Source of the DNA: Diogma glabrata
Taxonomy: Eukaryota > Arthropoda > Insecta > Diptera > Cylindrotomidae
Assembly: GCA_963693315.1 (NCBI GenBank)
Contig: OY856187.1
Coordinates: forward strand, 382,889,711 to 382,953,710
Direction: 5' to 3'
DNA: 64,000 nucleotides
Made by a program: the position numbers and the translations under genes. This document shows, in pieces, positions 25,681 through 37,581 of this stretch. How positions within the stretch are numbered: position 1 is the first letter of the stretch; the number at the start of each line of letters is the position of its first letter. Under the pieces are notes generated by a model. The model was not told where the DNA came from. It searched no databases and was given only the letters and a program-made list of their open reading frames with translations.

Positions 25681-28619
25681 GCGTTACATGGTCAAAAGCT
25701 ATGTAAGTCAAACAAATTCTTGAGATTTTCCAATGTATCCAAGCACTGCCGTATCACAATAATTCAAATTACATCCGGACCGGGAGTTTTTATTTTGGTT
25801 GGTTTTTTAATGTTTTTCCGTAGTTGCAGTGCCCACCATGATAGTCTTAATGCATTCACAATACTTTTCATAAGATCCATCTTTAATTTTCAAATTATTT
25901 TTCAAAAATTTCATTACTAATTGTTTCAAAGTTCCTCATACCTTTGCCTAGTTTGTTTTGGTTTATATTAACCGATATATTAACACAACTAGACCGATTT
26001 GCATACATTAAAATGCCTCGTTTTGAGATGCGAATTATCAAAAGTTCCAAGTAGCAGGTCGTGGAGCTGATCAATAGTTCTACTTTTAAAAAATGAAGTT
26101 ACTTGCTCCATTCCGCTTAAAAAACTGAAGCTCACTTAATCCGTTTGTCATAAATTTCATTAGACGTGATCCTCCTTCATTATGATTACTTCTACTAAAA
26201 AATTAATGTATTATCGCTCATAAATATTTTCGTAAACATTCTACAGCTTCTGAAAATGATCTCCTGAGGATATCTCAGCCATAAGATGTAGTTCAAGAAC
26301 TTATGTGATGTTATCCACATATCTAGTTTTTAGAACTGCTTTACACAGAATGTTCTAGTACTTCATAGAAAGAGCCGCTTCTCTGTTTTTGATGAGATTG
26401 TGTGCTTAAATTGGGAATATATTTAGCAGGTAAGGCATGAGATTATTTGACTCACTTATTTTACTTTGTCAAAATTGAGTAAAGTTTGTCCATTGCTATT
26501 ATGATAACGTTTACTGAACTACATATTCGAGATTCGATTCCTGGCTTTTTTTTGCATCGTATGTATGTTTGGAGCTTACATTTTAAAATGAAGAAATCAT
26601 ATCACCGTAACAAACTTTTTAACACTTCTAACCATCTCAGATTGTCTCTGACCTAGAATCCATGTTTTCACAAGATGCATTTTTTATTTTTAAAAAATGA
26701 AATTGTCTCCACCAACCAGTTTATGTAGCATTTGTTTGAGCCCTAGAAGTAAAACTTATCTAATTTCATCGATACCTGTTTGAGGATCTTGCTTTGATCC
26801 TTACTGGTAGTTACAACGATGAGCTTGAAAATTTCAACGAGCAATTAGCAATCTTCATCTTCGATGGAGTCTGTTCATTCATTACAGCCCCTTTTGTTCA
26901 CCAACGGTGTTAGTACAGAAAGGCCGTGGCAGTAGCAAAATTTTGGAGTGCCTATCCGCTGTGAAGAGTCAAGGGAGTTAACTTTTGTTATTTTCATTTC
27001 CTTCCCACCGAACCATTAATTTTTTTGTCTAACATTTTTATCCTGCTATTGCAGCGGTTTCAAAAACGTGTTTCTCCAAAGATCGACTGACCTCCGATAT
27101 CGAAAGAGTAACATGGAGACATGTGTAACTCGAGACATGTTTAATTTACCAAGACCAATGCTTGATATGATGAATTTTTTTGTCGTTTTTTTTATTTTTT
27201 TGTTTTTCGCTGTTGCTCTTAAGAGAAAATAAAAGAATTTACGAAAAAAACTTTTTGTGAGCAAAATAAAAATGCACAAGAAAAGACTTTTTTGTTGGAA
27301 ACTAATTATTTTAAAAAATAAATATAATCCTCTCAGAGATTTTTGGTTATACCAGGTTTTTTGTTTTTCGTTTCCTTTTGTTTGTTTTGTTTCAAATTTG
27401 TAAGAAAATAAGTTCGTTCGATATGACTGAGAAAGTAACTGAGCTAACTGAAAAAACTACAACAATTCCATTAAGTTTTTACATTTTTATTAGATCGCTA
27501 TGTTTTTTGGCGATTTTAATAGAAAAAGAAAAACATGTATTCTTGTAAATTAATTGAAATGTGTATGAAAATATATTAACAACTAATTAATTAAAAAAAA
27601 TAATAATCGAAAAAAAATTAATCCATTTGTTTTGTTGTATTTTTATTTTAAATAAATTCGTTCACTAAATAATGACAATAAATCATAATTGAATTCGTTA
27701 ATAACACATTAAAAATTGTTTATTAATAAATTATGTACAAAATATTAAATTGCAAAAACATGAAATCATTATCTAAAATTATAAAATCAGTCAATCATAG
27801 AAATATTTAAAATCTCTCTTATTAAACAACGATACAGGACGAAAACTATCCAAAATAAAGCAGAGCCAATAAAAATATTTATAACGGAGAGCTAGAAAAA
27901 AATTAGATTTTATTCCTCTTTTCTTTTGAGCGAAATAAAATTAAAAAAAATAAAAACGTTAAAATTAGTTCTTTGAGAACCGATTTTAATTTTTATTTTG
28001 GAAGATAAACTTTTTTTTAGGTTAAACTAAAATGAAAATTGGAACGCTGCTTGAAAACTTAATTTAATCGCGATAATGTTTAGAATTCAGAATTTAGTTT
28101 ATTAGTGGTATTGTCTAGAAAGAAAAAACTATATTTGCGATTGTTTTTAATTCTTTCAAAGAGAGGCAAAGCTCAGGCTAGCATCGCCTAAAAATAAAAA
28201 TGTAAACAGCAAATGAATTATTTGAATAGAAGGAAACTTGGTCGATGTAGTCTTGCCTGATCCGAACGAATAAATTATTTGAAACCAAAACAGAAACTTA
28301 AATAGAAAAATACTTAGGCCTTTTAGAGCGAAGTAATGAATAAATTACTTCGGCTCGAAAGAGCTTTAAGAAAATTTTCAAAATGTTAAAAAATTTTACG
28401 CTTTTTTGGCATGTTTTCATTTATTTCTGTTCAAAATACCTGCCTTGCATTTTTGATAAATATTGTCATTTGTGGAAAAGTTCTTCTTCTTCAACAAAAC
28501 AAAAGTGGCATGTTAGATTATTTCCTACTTCAAAACTGATGGAGTCAACTTTTTGGAAATTTTGCAGCGTATTGTATTTCTTCATTGAAAGTTGATGCAT
28601 GGGAAAACCTGTTCTCAAA
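25681..28619. other. AT-rich region, nothing recognised
   Basis: I found no ORF with a recognisable domain and no copy of a repeat present elsewhere in the window. Confidence 0.45.
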
Positions 28620-30226
28620 CTTATTCTTTTTTTTTAATATACCAATTGGTGGTTCGGAACCTATGAATTGCTTTCTTATTAGCTTTTTTGATTGCCACTG
28701 ATCCTGAACTGTGTTTGACTTAATAGTGTAGTTTCAAATGGTTTTCAGAGCAGCCTGGGTATCAGTTAAAATATTGATAATGGTGCCAGACCACTTGTTC
28801 TGTCAAGTTGATGCTTTGATGCTGCATATAGCGAATGCTTAAATTTGAAAAACTGTGAAGTATTTGCCAAGTAAAGGAAACAAAATTGCTGTCCAAAATT
28901 CTAATTTCCGCAGTAGAACATAGCTCCTACACCGTTTTCAATGAGTGATCCATCTACTCAAGACGTCCATCGTGTTGGTCGCGCTGCTTAATACCAAATC
29001 AGCTATAGACCGTTCCTCTGTCATTGGAATTTCAATATCTCTGATGTCAACCATACTACCTTCAAAAGTCAAGTAGAGGTACTGTGTTGCCAGTCGGCAT
29101 GAAAAAATCTGACAGGTATTCTCACTTTAGACAACCAGTAGAGCATTTTCGAAGTCAATTGTCATTTGCCGCCAAAAGCCCTCCTGCACTACCTTAGAAC
29201 TCGAGTTTCGTTTTTGTATTTGGTCTCATCATGAGGATGTCAGTTGAGCCACTTGTCGAGAGTAACACTAAGATACTTCACCACAGTTCTGAAATATGTG
29301 TTATTGCCAATTGAAGAAAGAGTAAAGTTGTTTGATTTGCTTCTGTTAATAAACGCAACTCTGTGTCTTAGAAGCATTAATCATTAGACCATTCTTCCGA
29401 CACGAACTGTTGGTAATATCCATTACATTCTGCATTTTTCTGCAGAGGTATTTCCTGTTGGCTCCTTTCAAAAGAATAATTGCCTCACACTTACCTAGAT
29501 TTCGGTGTAGTCCTTTGTGTGAATAAACAGCCCGAGCAGAAATTTCTTAGGGCTCAAATACGGCCTTGATCAGGTTAGCCCTTTTGATAGGGCCCTGATC
29601 ATGAGTGTAACGCTTTTGCCTAATCAGGTCCTGATTGGGATAAACGGATCAGGCACTGATCAAATTTTCCATATAAAATTAAATAGGGCAAACCCTAGTA
29701 AGGCATTTTGTATCAGGCCCTGATCAAATTTCCCAACTAGGGGTCAGATACGAAAAATCAAATCAGGGCAGGATGCATCCAAATAAGGTTTGCCCTAAAA
29801 GGGTATTCTAATTCAGGTCCGGAACAGGCCCACATCAGATTGCCCTAATAGGGCCTGCCCTATCTAACCCTGATCAGGCCCTGACTGTATTCAGGCTTTC
29901 CCTAACTAATTTCTGCTCGGGAGACATCGGTCTTCCAACTCCCGTTGTAGCCACCTTAATGTTTTATTTACTCCGTTCCTTTCCACTCCCTCAAGGAGTG
30001 ACTCTGTGACTCCGTCAAGGTAAAAACGAGCGAGAGTGATTGGCTTTTGTAAATAGTCTCTTCAATGTCAGAAACCACCTGCTTGACAAGCGTATACCCT
30101 ATTTCCTAGCGGGTTCTTCTTAACTAGATATTTCTAATATGTCAGTCGATCAACCTCAACAAAGGCTTTAAAAAGTATGAGCAGGGAGTGATTGGTCTGA
30201 AGTTTTTCGCCTTGCAATAGTTAATT
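28620..30226 (-). pseudogene. Decayed LINE (RT and RNase H), LOA/R1/I-like
   Basis: Reading down the minus strand: about 30,225-30,150 reads NYCKAKNFRPITPCSYFLK, the RT fingers motif. About 29,500-29,340 reads NGLMINASKTQSCVY, the motif after the catalytic box. About 29,270-29,170 has KYLSVTLDK and CRRAFGGK in shifted frames. At about 28,945 DGSLIENGVGA and at about 28,775 ILTDTQAALKT are the first and third acidic motifs of RNase H. An RNase H behind the RT points to the I/LOA/R1 group rather than Jockey or RTE. Stops and frameshifts are everywhere, so this is an old dead copy. It is interrupted by the TIR element at 29,531-29,921, and RTE copy 2 abuts its left-hand (RT) end. Confidence 0.65.
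29531..29921. mobile_element. MITE-like TIR element, CCCGAGCAGAAAT ends, 2 bp duplication
   Basis: The left end is CCCGAGCAGAAATTTCTTAG and the right end, reverse-complemented, is CCCGAGCAGAAATTAGTTAG. It is flanked by AG on both sides (29,529-29,530 and 29,922-29,923) and sits inside the LINE relic. The 391 bp interior has no ORF but is packed with GATCAG/CTGATC and AGGGC/GCCCT words in both orientations. The ends match those of the 6.07 kb element at 53,737-59,803 in CCCGA..(A/G)GAAATTAGTT.AGGGAA, so the two belong to one family. I cannot assign a transposase superfamily. Confidence 0.8.
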
Positions 30227-30227
30227 T

Positions 30228-32045
30228 TCCCTGGTAGCTATGCTGATACCAATCCATAAAAAAGGTAATCGCCTACTATATGCAAACTATAAAGGAATCG
30301 TTTTCTTCTGCTCAACATATCAGATCTTTTCTTACATTTTGCTATCCAAAATCAATCCTTTTGCTGAACAACTGTTTGGAGAATATCAGTGTGGCTTCCG
30401 GCAGGGCCGAGGTACCACCGATGCACTTTTCTCGATAAGGATGATTTTGGAAAAGTGTCGAGAGTTCAACATACCTGTGCACCAAATTTTCATTGATTTC
30501 AGGCAGGCCTATGACTCTCTCGAACTAGAGACTCTATGGTCTGCTCTGGTGTCAATGGGAATTCCTGGTAAACTGGTATCACTATGCAAAATGACAGTAC
30601 AGAACTCTCAATGCTGTGTACGAGTAGAGAAAGAAATATCAAAGTTTTTTAAAGTCGATTCCGGTTTAAGACAAGGTGATGCTATCTCTCCTATACTTTT
30701 TAATCTAGCCTTGGAATATGTGTGCCGTCAAAAGAAACTACCGACTAATAACAATATCTTGTCAATAAAGTCAGTACAGATGAGTGGGAGGCGATGTATA
30801 GCCGAGTGTGTTAACGCACTAGTCTTACATTGTTAGGGTCGACGGTTCGAATCCAGTCAAATCCAATATGGATTTTCTGGATGAGAATTACAGAGCCGAT
30901 TTAGATGTTAAGTATTGGTGTTGGGTAGTTCATAAGTTAGTTTAAGCGAGGAATTTTAGATACGGGATTGCTGATTGGCGATTGCAGATTATATGTATAA
31001 GTGATTGTCCTTGTGATTGTCTCGTAAAAAGTAGTAGCTAGATACGATTTGCCAGGTGTCTGTAACCGGGTCGTTCACTCCTAACTTATAATTACCTACC
31101 TATCCTTACCTAATGTTAGATGTAAAACGGCTGTAGGAAGTGGCCCGGCCGTAATCCGGGAGTCTCGCCTAGTGCTTGGTCCTACAGTCCAATCAATCAA
31201 TCAATCAATCAATAAAGTCAGTACAGATGATTGCTTACGCTGATGATGTTGTCATCCTCGGCCGAAGTGAAGCTGTTATGAGTGAGACTTTCAAGTCGCT
31301 TGAGAATGGTGCTAGAAAAATTTGTCTGCAAATTAACTACAATAAAACAAACATATGAATGTTTCAAGGGAGGCTGAGAAGAAAGATTTGATGTGCGGCG
31401 ATGAACGAATTGAGGGAGTTGAATCTTTTAAATATTTGGGATCAATGCTTGACTCAAACAACAGCATACTTACAGATATAAAAGCTCAAATCGCTGCAGG
31501 TAATCGAACTTTCTACTCAATCAAACCTCTCCTTGGATCTCCGTATGTATCAACTAACACCAAGCTCAAGTTATGCTAGACATTGATTAGACCTGTTGTG
31601 ATGTATGGGTCACAAACGTGGACCCTTACACAAAATGACGAATCGCATTTATCTGTATTTGAGCGTAAGATCCTACGCTACATTTTTGGTCCGAAGACAG
31701 ACGATGGAGAGTATAGAACCCGATATAACTTTGAGATCAGAGACCTTCTTGAGGGTCCTGATATAATAGATTGTATCCGTTCTAATAGGATTGCTTAGTT
31801 TGGGCATGTTCTACGAGCCGATTCACAGTCTGGAATGATTAGAAAAATGTACGTTAGTACCCCGGGAGTGGGCGACCGCGATGTAGACCACGACTACAAT
31901 GGGAGACTGACGTAATAAACGACCTTAAAAAAATCGGCTGCCATGGTAATTATGTCGCTGTTGCGAATGACTGTGGTGAATATTCAAAGCTGATCAACCT
32001 GGCAACGCTCCTACATGGAGCATGAACGCCTTATAAAAAAAAAAT
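30228..32045 (+). mobile_element. RTE-like LINE copy 2 (RT domain, split by SINE)
   Basis: The frame from 30,240 contains the RT fingers (PIHKKGNRL), FRQGRGTTDALFS, the first catalytic Asp (QIFIDFRQAYDSLE), and GLRQGDAISPILFNLALE, then SIKSVQM at the SINE insertion. After the SINE the frame resumes at IAYADDVVILGR, the second catalytic motif. Later breaks are a 1 bp deletion near 31,347, a TAG at 31,577-31,579 and frame changes near 31,795 and 31,860. The 3' end GGAGCATGAACGCC plus an A tail (32,024-32,043) matches copy 1. The endonuclease domain is missing: the copy starts at the RT and abuts the LINE relic at about 30,227. Such enzymes copy the element RNA at the target site. Confidence 0.85.
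30784..31208 (+). mobile_element. tRNA-derived SINE with (TCAA)n tail and 22 bp target duplication
   Basis: The head is tRNA-like: an A box TAGCCGAGTGTG at 30,799-30,810 and a perfect B box GGTTCGAATCC at 30,844-30,854, the internal RNA polymerase III promoter. An unrelated body of about 330 bp follows, then a CAATCAATCAATCAA tail. The direct repeats are 30,762-30,783 and 31,209-31,230 (TCAATAAAGTCAG... to ...ACAGATGA); the first four bases may belong to the tail. Removing one repeat and the insert restores the RTE reading frame, so insertion came after the LINE. It was presumably moved by a LINE in trans. Confidence 0.93.
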
Positions 32046-33219
32046 AATTCCTCTCATTATTTTTCTGTAATATTCTCTCCAACTCTTTCATTTGCAACTT
32101 TAAAAAAAGATTTCCATATCAAATAAAATTTATGCCAAACCCTTATTACATTTTATATAAAATAATTTTGTTTCTTTTCATAATTTCACAATTAATAAAT
32201 GTTAACAATTTCCATAGAATATTATAATCAAAAGTATTTAAATTTACAATTTAAATTATAACAAACAAAAAAAATTATTATTTTTTTTAAATAGAAAAGG
32301 TTGTACAAAAACCAACCCAACTTTTTCTTCTTAAATTTAAATTAAATGTAACATAAAACGCGATATTTTTTTTTATTTCTTTTATGGTGCTTTAACCCAA
32401 AAGCCAAATTGTTCCTCTATTTTTTTTTTATTATTATTTTTATATTTCTCCGGGATGCCATAAAATTTATTAGAATATATATTTTTTTTCGGTCACATGT
32501 TGTGTTAATTGCAATAAAATTTTTAGGTTATATGAACAAAATATGAATGGTTGGTTGATTGTAGCTTTATGATTTTCGTGGGGATTCAACTGATGCTTTA
32601 AGAAAGTTGAAATAACTAAAATAAGCAAAGTTCATTTAAATATTGGCTAGGATTATTAAGTGACGTTATAAATAAATTTATATTGTATTCGACCTGATTA
32701 TTGCTACATTATTATCACCTATTCTGACCCTATATCCCGAAGATGTAATGACGGCAGTTCCCACTCACCGATTTAAGATGTCATTAGATGGTCTATTTCC
32801 TTCCAGAACACAATGTTTTTGACATTGAATTTTGACCGCCGATTTTTTTAGAATATTCGGTTGTTCGTGCATGTAGTTTTGCTTCTTAGCTCATCTGTGT
32901 TTTTATAAATTCGTGCACCATCTGATTAAGTCATGCCTCAACCGATTCATAGTAAACTCACTGTTCTACTCAACATTGTTTCTCAATCTAAAAATGTGTT
33001 TTTTTTCGTAGCAGGGTTTTAACGATTCCGCTTTGTATTTGTTTTTGTATCTCTAGCCAAGACTCTCCTTAGAACGTTTTCTCCTCTTGAAATATTTGTA
33101 TGGTCTTCTCAGAGTCAGAAATGTTTTCCTACGCCATGGGATTGATCATTAAGTGATATCTAGACTCAATATCATAGTAAACATCAATCTGATAATTATT
33201 AATCGATAATCCTTTGTTC
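32046..33219. other. AT-rich spacer, nothing recognised
   Basis: There is no supported ORF; long A/T runs lie at 32,050-32,560 and less biased but uninformative sequence beyond. Confidence 0.45.
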
Positions 33220-34060
33220 ATTGAATAACAGATCAGCCTGTAGTCCTACTCCGGTTCATAGTGAAATAGGAATTGAGAAAAAAATAACTAACTTCACCAC
33301 AGCTCTGAAAACAAAACATCATCTCGTTTTCTCCCCCTAATTACCACAATACCGTCCAAAAACTAATCATACTGAAAAAAATGTTAAAATTTGCAAAAAA
33401 AAATTTGTACTGGAAGTGATAATCCGGAAATTGGGATGCAGAACTGTTGAGAACCGTACTGGGCAATATGGCTCCATAACAGGAGCTAAACTTTTAAATA
33501 TATAAAAGAAAGAGAACCGTACTAAATTCTTATGTACCAACTTTATCCAACTCAAACATCAGGTACAGATGTTATTGAGCTGTAAAAAAACATTTGCTCG
33601 TGGAAATTTCCACCACTAAGTAAAATATCGCTCAAAAACTAATCTGCTCCTTGCCATACATATTTGATGCTTTTTTTGTCATTTTGTCAAGTGTCATCAA
33701 AATTAATTGCAGAACGACTGTTGTATGTCCCCAACAAACATTAAAAACATAATGAAAAAAACACCTTTTATATAGCGGTTTCTCCAATCCTTTGTCCAAT
33801 GTACCCTAAAAGCTAATGAAATATTTCTCATATTGATTGAAACCTTTAACAATGATTTTAAACTGTAGGCTACAGTAGGGATAAACACTTCGAAAAAAAA
33901 CTTTAGCCAGAAGTGAAAAACCGGAAGTTCGTGGCCAGAAATTATTCGAAACAGTAATAAAACTTTATAAACATTTTGTCTAATTTTAAAATGAATCCAG
34001 ATCTTCCATTTTCGAGCTAACCTGGATCTTATACAAAACATTCATCTAGATTCCATGAGT
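33220..34060 (+). repeat. Repeat family C, copy 1
   Basis: It is related in inverted orientation to 60,920-61,870. Shared words include AACTTCACCACAGCTCTGAAA, TTCTTATGTACCAACTTT, CAGGTACAGATG, AAACCGGAAGTT and TAGGCTACAGTAGGGAT. A module containing CCGGAAGT and a GTACTAAA...TATGTACCAA string occurs twice inside the copy (about 33,400-33,560 and 33,905-34,010). There is no coding capacity. It may be part of a larger DNA transposon or satellite-like element. Confidence 0.6.
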
Positions 34061-34371
34061 TTTTGTCACCCATCCACCCACAGAAATACACCTTATTTTT
34101 AGCTATTTAGATAGAAGATATGGTCCAAAACAAAAGATGAAATAAATTTTGAGATATGTAACAGTTTTTTTCTCAATAAATTGCATTACTTCTAACAATT
34201 TAAAATTGTGGTGAAGTATATTAGCAATTTTTTCATAAATACTAGGCTGTGTCGCAGAAATAACCGAATTCGTATTAGATTAGATTAGATTAGATTAAAT
34301 TCAGTGGTGATATGTTATACTGCGACCAAAATGATCTATTGCACCCCACCCTACTACTCCCTGGTGCATAC

Positions 34372-36435
34372 TCAGAGAACCTCTTCCAATCCAGCCTCCC
34401 TTAGAAATTTCAGGATATGAATAGGGTTAAGTTTATGCAGGTCATGCCCGGCAATATTATACGCCCCCAGATGTAACCTTCTCGTGTAAATCAATGCTCC
34501 ATAATCTTTGAGAAGATGAGCGAGGGTCTCTTTTTCCAATAGACAGAATCTACATTCGTCCCTCGGCTCCACCCCAATGTTCTTAAGGTGTTTTCTTAGT
34601 TTACAGTGTCCTGTAAGAACCCCTGTCAGTATTCTTGGGTTGTTCCTACTCATCCTAGAGCACATTACTGTCCTCATTTGATTAAACTGTCCAATCAACT
34701 CCTTGGACTGCCTTAAGCCCGTAGTGTTGTTCCAGGTTTTGGACCATTCCATCATAATTACTTCCCTCATCCTTTCATGTATGGCTTTTGTCCCCAATCC
34801 ACAAAAAGGTTCCGGGCTGACAAAAGATATAATAGCACCTCGCCTTGCCAATTTGTCAGCTACTTCATTACCAGCGATACCCGCATGACCAGGTATCCAG
34901 TAAACTGTAACTTTGTTACTATTCCCAAGCTTGTTTAGCTTTCTCACACAGTCTCCAACCAATTTCGATGTGAGGGTGTATGAGCTTAACGCATTAACTG
35001 CTGCTTGGCTATCCGACAAGATGGCAATTCTCTTGTTTTTATATTTCCTTCCTAAGCTGAAGTCTGCGCACCTTTCGATAGCACATATGTCGGCTTGGAA
35101 GACGCTTGGGCAGGTGCCCATGGGCTCAAAGTATTTCGTCTTTGGTCCAAATACTCCTGCACCCACCCCCGCCTCGGTCTTTGAACCATCCGCGTACCAT
35201 TTGATAACATCATTACTCAGATGGTACGTAGTGAATTCACTGCTCCACTCCGTTTTTTTGCACAACTGCGATGTAAATTTCCTATCGAAGTTGAACTGCT
35301 TAATCATTCCTTCTTTAGGAAACTCAAGCAAGGGGTTCTCCCTTGTAAGACTTCCTCGATATTTGGACTCGATTATTTTCTCCTTTCCCATACCATGCAT
35401 GCTAAATCTCAGTATGGTTTCTCTTGCTACGCTCTTAACCTGCAAGTGGAGTGGAACAAGTCCTAACAACATCTCCATTGATGCGGTAGGACATGTTCTC
35501 ATTGCCCCCGTGATGCAGATACAAGCCAGTCTCTGCACCTTTTCCAACTTTGTCTTCCCAGCTTTAAATTGGGCTGTTTTCTTCCATGCAACTGCTCCGT
35601 AAGTGATGGCTGGTCTCACTATCATGGTATACATCCACCTTAAGATACCGGGGTTGCACCCCCAGGTTTTACCAGCAAGATTTTTGCATACCATCAGAGC
35701 TCTTACGGCTTTGCTTACCACCGCTTCCATGTGGTTACTCCACAGGAGCTTACTATCGAGAATTACTCTTAGATATTCGGTCTCCTGTGCAGATTCAATT
35801 AAGGAGCCCTTCATTATGATTGGCTTCATACTGAGTTTTCTTTTCTTGGTGAATGGGACTACCGTAGTTTTACTTAGATTGAGTTTTAGTCCCACAGATG
35901 TACACCAAGTGTCTACCAGATTCAGTCCCCTCTGTACAATATCACAGAGTGTTTCTTCGAACTTCCCTCTGGCGATAATGACAATGTCATCCGCGTACCC
36001 AAGACATGTAATACCCTGGTTAGTTAATACAACTAGAATTTCATCCACCACCAGACTCCACATGAGGGGTGATAAGACCCCACCTTGCGGACAGCCCCTA
36101 GTGGTGTCAAGGCTGATTTTGCAATCCACAGCCTTGGTTTCTGCTACTCTAGTTCTCAGCAGCTCACACATCCAGTCAGTTGTGGTGCTGTCAACATTTT
36201 TCCTCCTTAGAGCCTTCTTGACTGCTCCATGCGAAGTGTTATCGAAAGCTCCTTCAATGTCTAAAAAGGCACAGACAGCAACTTCTTTGCTGTCCACCGC
36301 CTCTTCTAATTCTTTCGTCAACCTGAACAGCGCAGTTTCCGTTGATCTGCCCGTTCTGTACGCATGTTGACTATCTTGCAAAGGCGATCTCACCAAAATA
36401 TTGGTTCGTATGTGGTTGTCGATCACCTTTTCCAT
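34372..36435 (-). pseudogene. LOA-like ORF2: RT core, RNase H, C-terminal zinc-finger-like region
   Basis: In this 687-residue open frame: FLDIEGAFD (57-65) with the first catalytic Asp; RGCPQGGVLSPL (113-124); GYADD (146-150), the second catalytic pair; thumb with WMYTMIVRPAITYGA (267-280). RNase H spans about 409-531 with D414 (YADGS), D474 (LSDSQAA) and D526 (GNEVADKLAR), preceded by IPGHAGIAG. The C-terminal CRFC (627-630) with H639 is a CCHC-type finger, but the last Cys expected near 642-645 is replaced (K/D/Y). The frame opens only inside the RT; the first RT motifs lie in other frames upstream (36,488-36,824). RNase H plus RT with this CCHC tail fits the LOA/I/R1 branch. Confidence 0.9.
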
Positions 36436-36487
36436 CGTTTTTATCTTTCTTACCTACCTTTGGAATAAATATCACTTTTGCCGTTCT

Positions 36488-36824
36488 TCATGGTTCTGGA
36501 CTATGCCCAAGTGCCAGACTGCTCCTGAAGATGCCCAGGAGGTGCAATAATAGCCACTTCTGCCCCCTCTGCAGGAGAGCTGGAACTATTCCGTCCACTC
36601 CTGGTGATTTGTATGGCTGGAAAGTGCCTATGGCCCACTTGATATGGTCCTCCGTAAATAGTGAGGCCATCCGGCCTTCTCAACGAAGATTTAATCTCGA
36701 CACCGTCCTTGGCCAAAGCTTTATGCAGCCTAGCCGCTACAGGCGTTGCAGAGATGTTTTCACAGAAGGTTCTGAAGCTGCCCCTCTTTGCCTTCCTGAT
36801 TTCCTTATTGTAGGTGGTAAGCAC
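36488..36824 (-). pseudogene. LOA-like ORF2: linker and RT N-terminal motifs, frameshifted
   Basis: Two overlapping frames carry successive pieces. From 36,824, YNKEIRKAKRGSFRTFCENI then AARLHKALAKDG is the conserved linker before the RT in LOA/I-type LINEs. From 36,670, FTEDHIKWAIGTFQPYKSPG then VDGIVPALLQ is the RT0/RT1 entry motif. The switch of frame lies near 36,665. Between this piece and the main RT frame (36,435) the sequence changes frame again. Confidence 0.75.
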
Positions 36825-37182
36825 CCTAGTATACTCTTCCCAGTTTTCGGATTGTTTTGCTCTATTAAAGAGCCTCCGTACTTCTGTTCTTAATGTTGAT
36901 AACTCCTTGCTCCACTAAAACGCGTCCCTCTGCTCTTTTACCTTAGTAATTGGGCAGCTGGCTTCGAACGCCTTGGCGATTGCCAGGTTTACCTCCGCTA
37001 CAGCTTGTTCCAGCGCGGTATAGTGTTTTACTGTCCCTCTAACCGTTACTAGCTGTAGACCCTCTATAAGATTCTCCTAAAATTGATCCCACCTTGTGTT
37101 TCTGGGGTTCCGAACCGGGGGTGATTCCTCTTGCGTACTATCCAATTCAAACAGAATCATTCTATGATCCGACAAGGAGGGT

Positions 37183-37581
37183 TCATTTGAGACTCTCCAG
37201 TTCTTTATGAACTGTCCTACATTGGTACTTCCTACCGTTAGGTCTAACATTTCCTGTCTTGCCCTTGTGACAAAAATGGGTGGCGGCGAATGCCTCCGAG
37301 TGTGATGGTAGTTGATGTAAGGTAAGAAAATCTGAAAGACAAATATAATTAATGTTTTTCCTTATCATTATGCACGCTCTAGGTGAGTTTGCATTAGTAT
37401 CCCATACTACCTTTGCCTCGCTGTTTGCAAGGCCCCTCACCCTGTTTTTGTGGATCCAGGGTTCTTGTATCAGCGTGAGCCCTAGCTGTTTCTTAGTGAA
37501 TGTTCTGGCCACAACAGCTGACGCTGCTATGGCGTGGTGAACATTCACTTGGGCCACGCACAATCTTCCTGCCACCTCCAT
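37183..37581 (-). pseudogene. LOA-like ORF2 start: apurinic-type endonuclease N-terminus
   Basis: The frame starts at the ATG at 37,581 and reads VAQVNVHHAIAAS, then GLTLIQEPWI (residues about 34-43), where Glu is the catalytic residue of the EEP endonuclease fold, and further IMIRKN. After about residue 80 similarity to an endonuclease fades and the frame ends at 37,183. The remaining endonuclease motifs (DFN, SDH) are not visible before the linker at 36,824, so the domain is broken. ORF2 begins in the string TAATG shared with the ORF1 stop, a stop-restart arrangement known for the silkworm LINE SART1. Confidence 0.75.

Noticed and set aside
30799..30860. A functional tRNA gene
   Set aside because: A and B boxes are present but no cloverleaf with an acceptor stem can be closed, and it is flanked by a target duplication; it is a SINE head.
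34703..36893. Several long plus-strand frames (for example 34,913-35,602 and 35,603-36,370)
   Set aside because: They are antisense shadows of the GC-richer LOA-like ORF2 on the minus strand.
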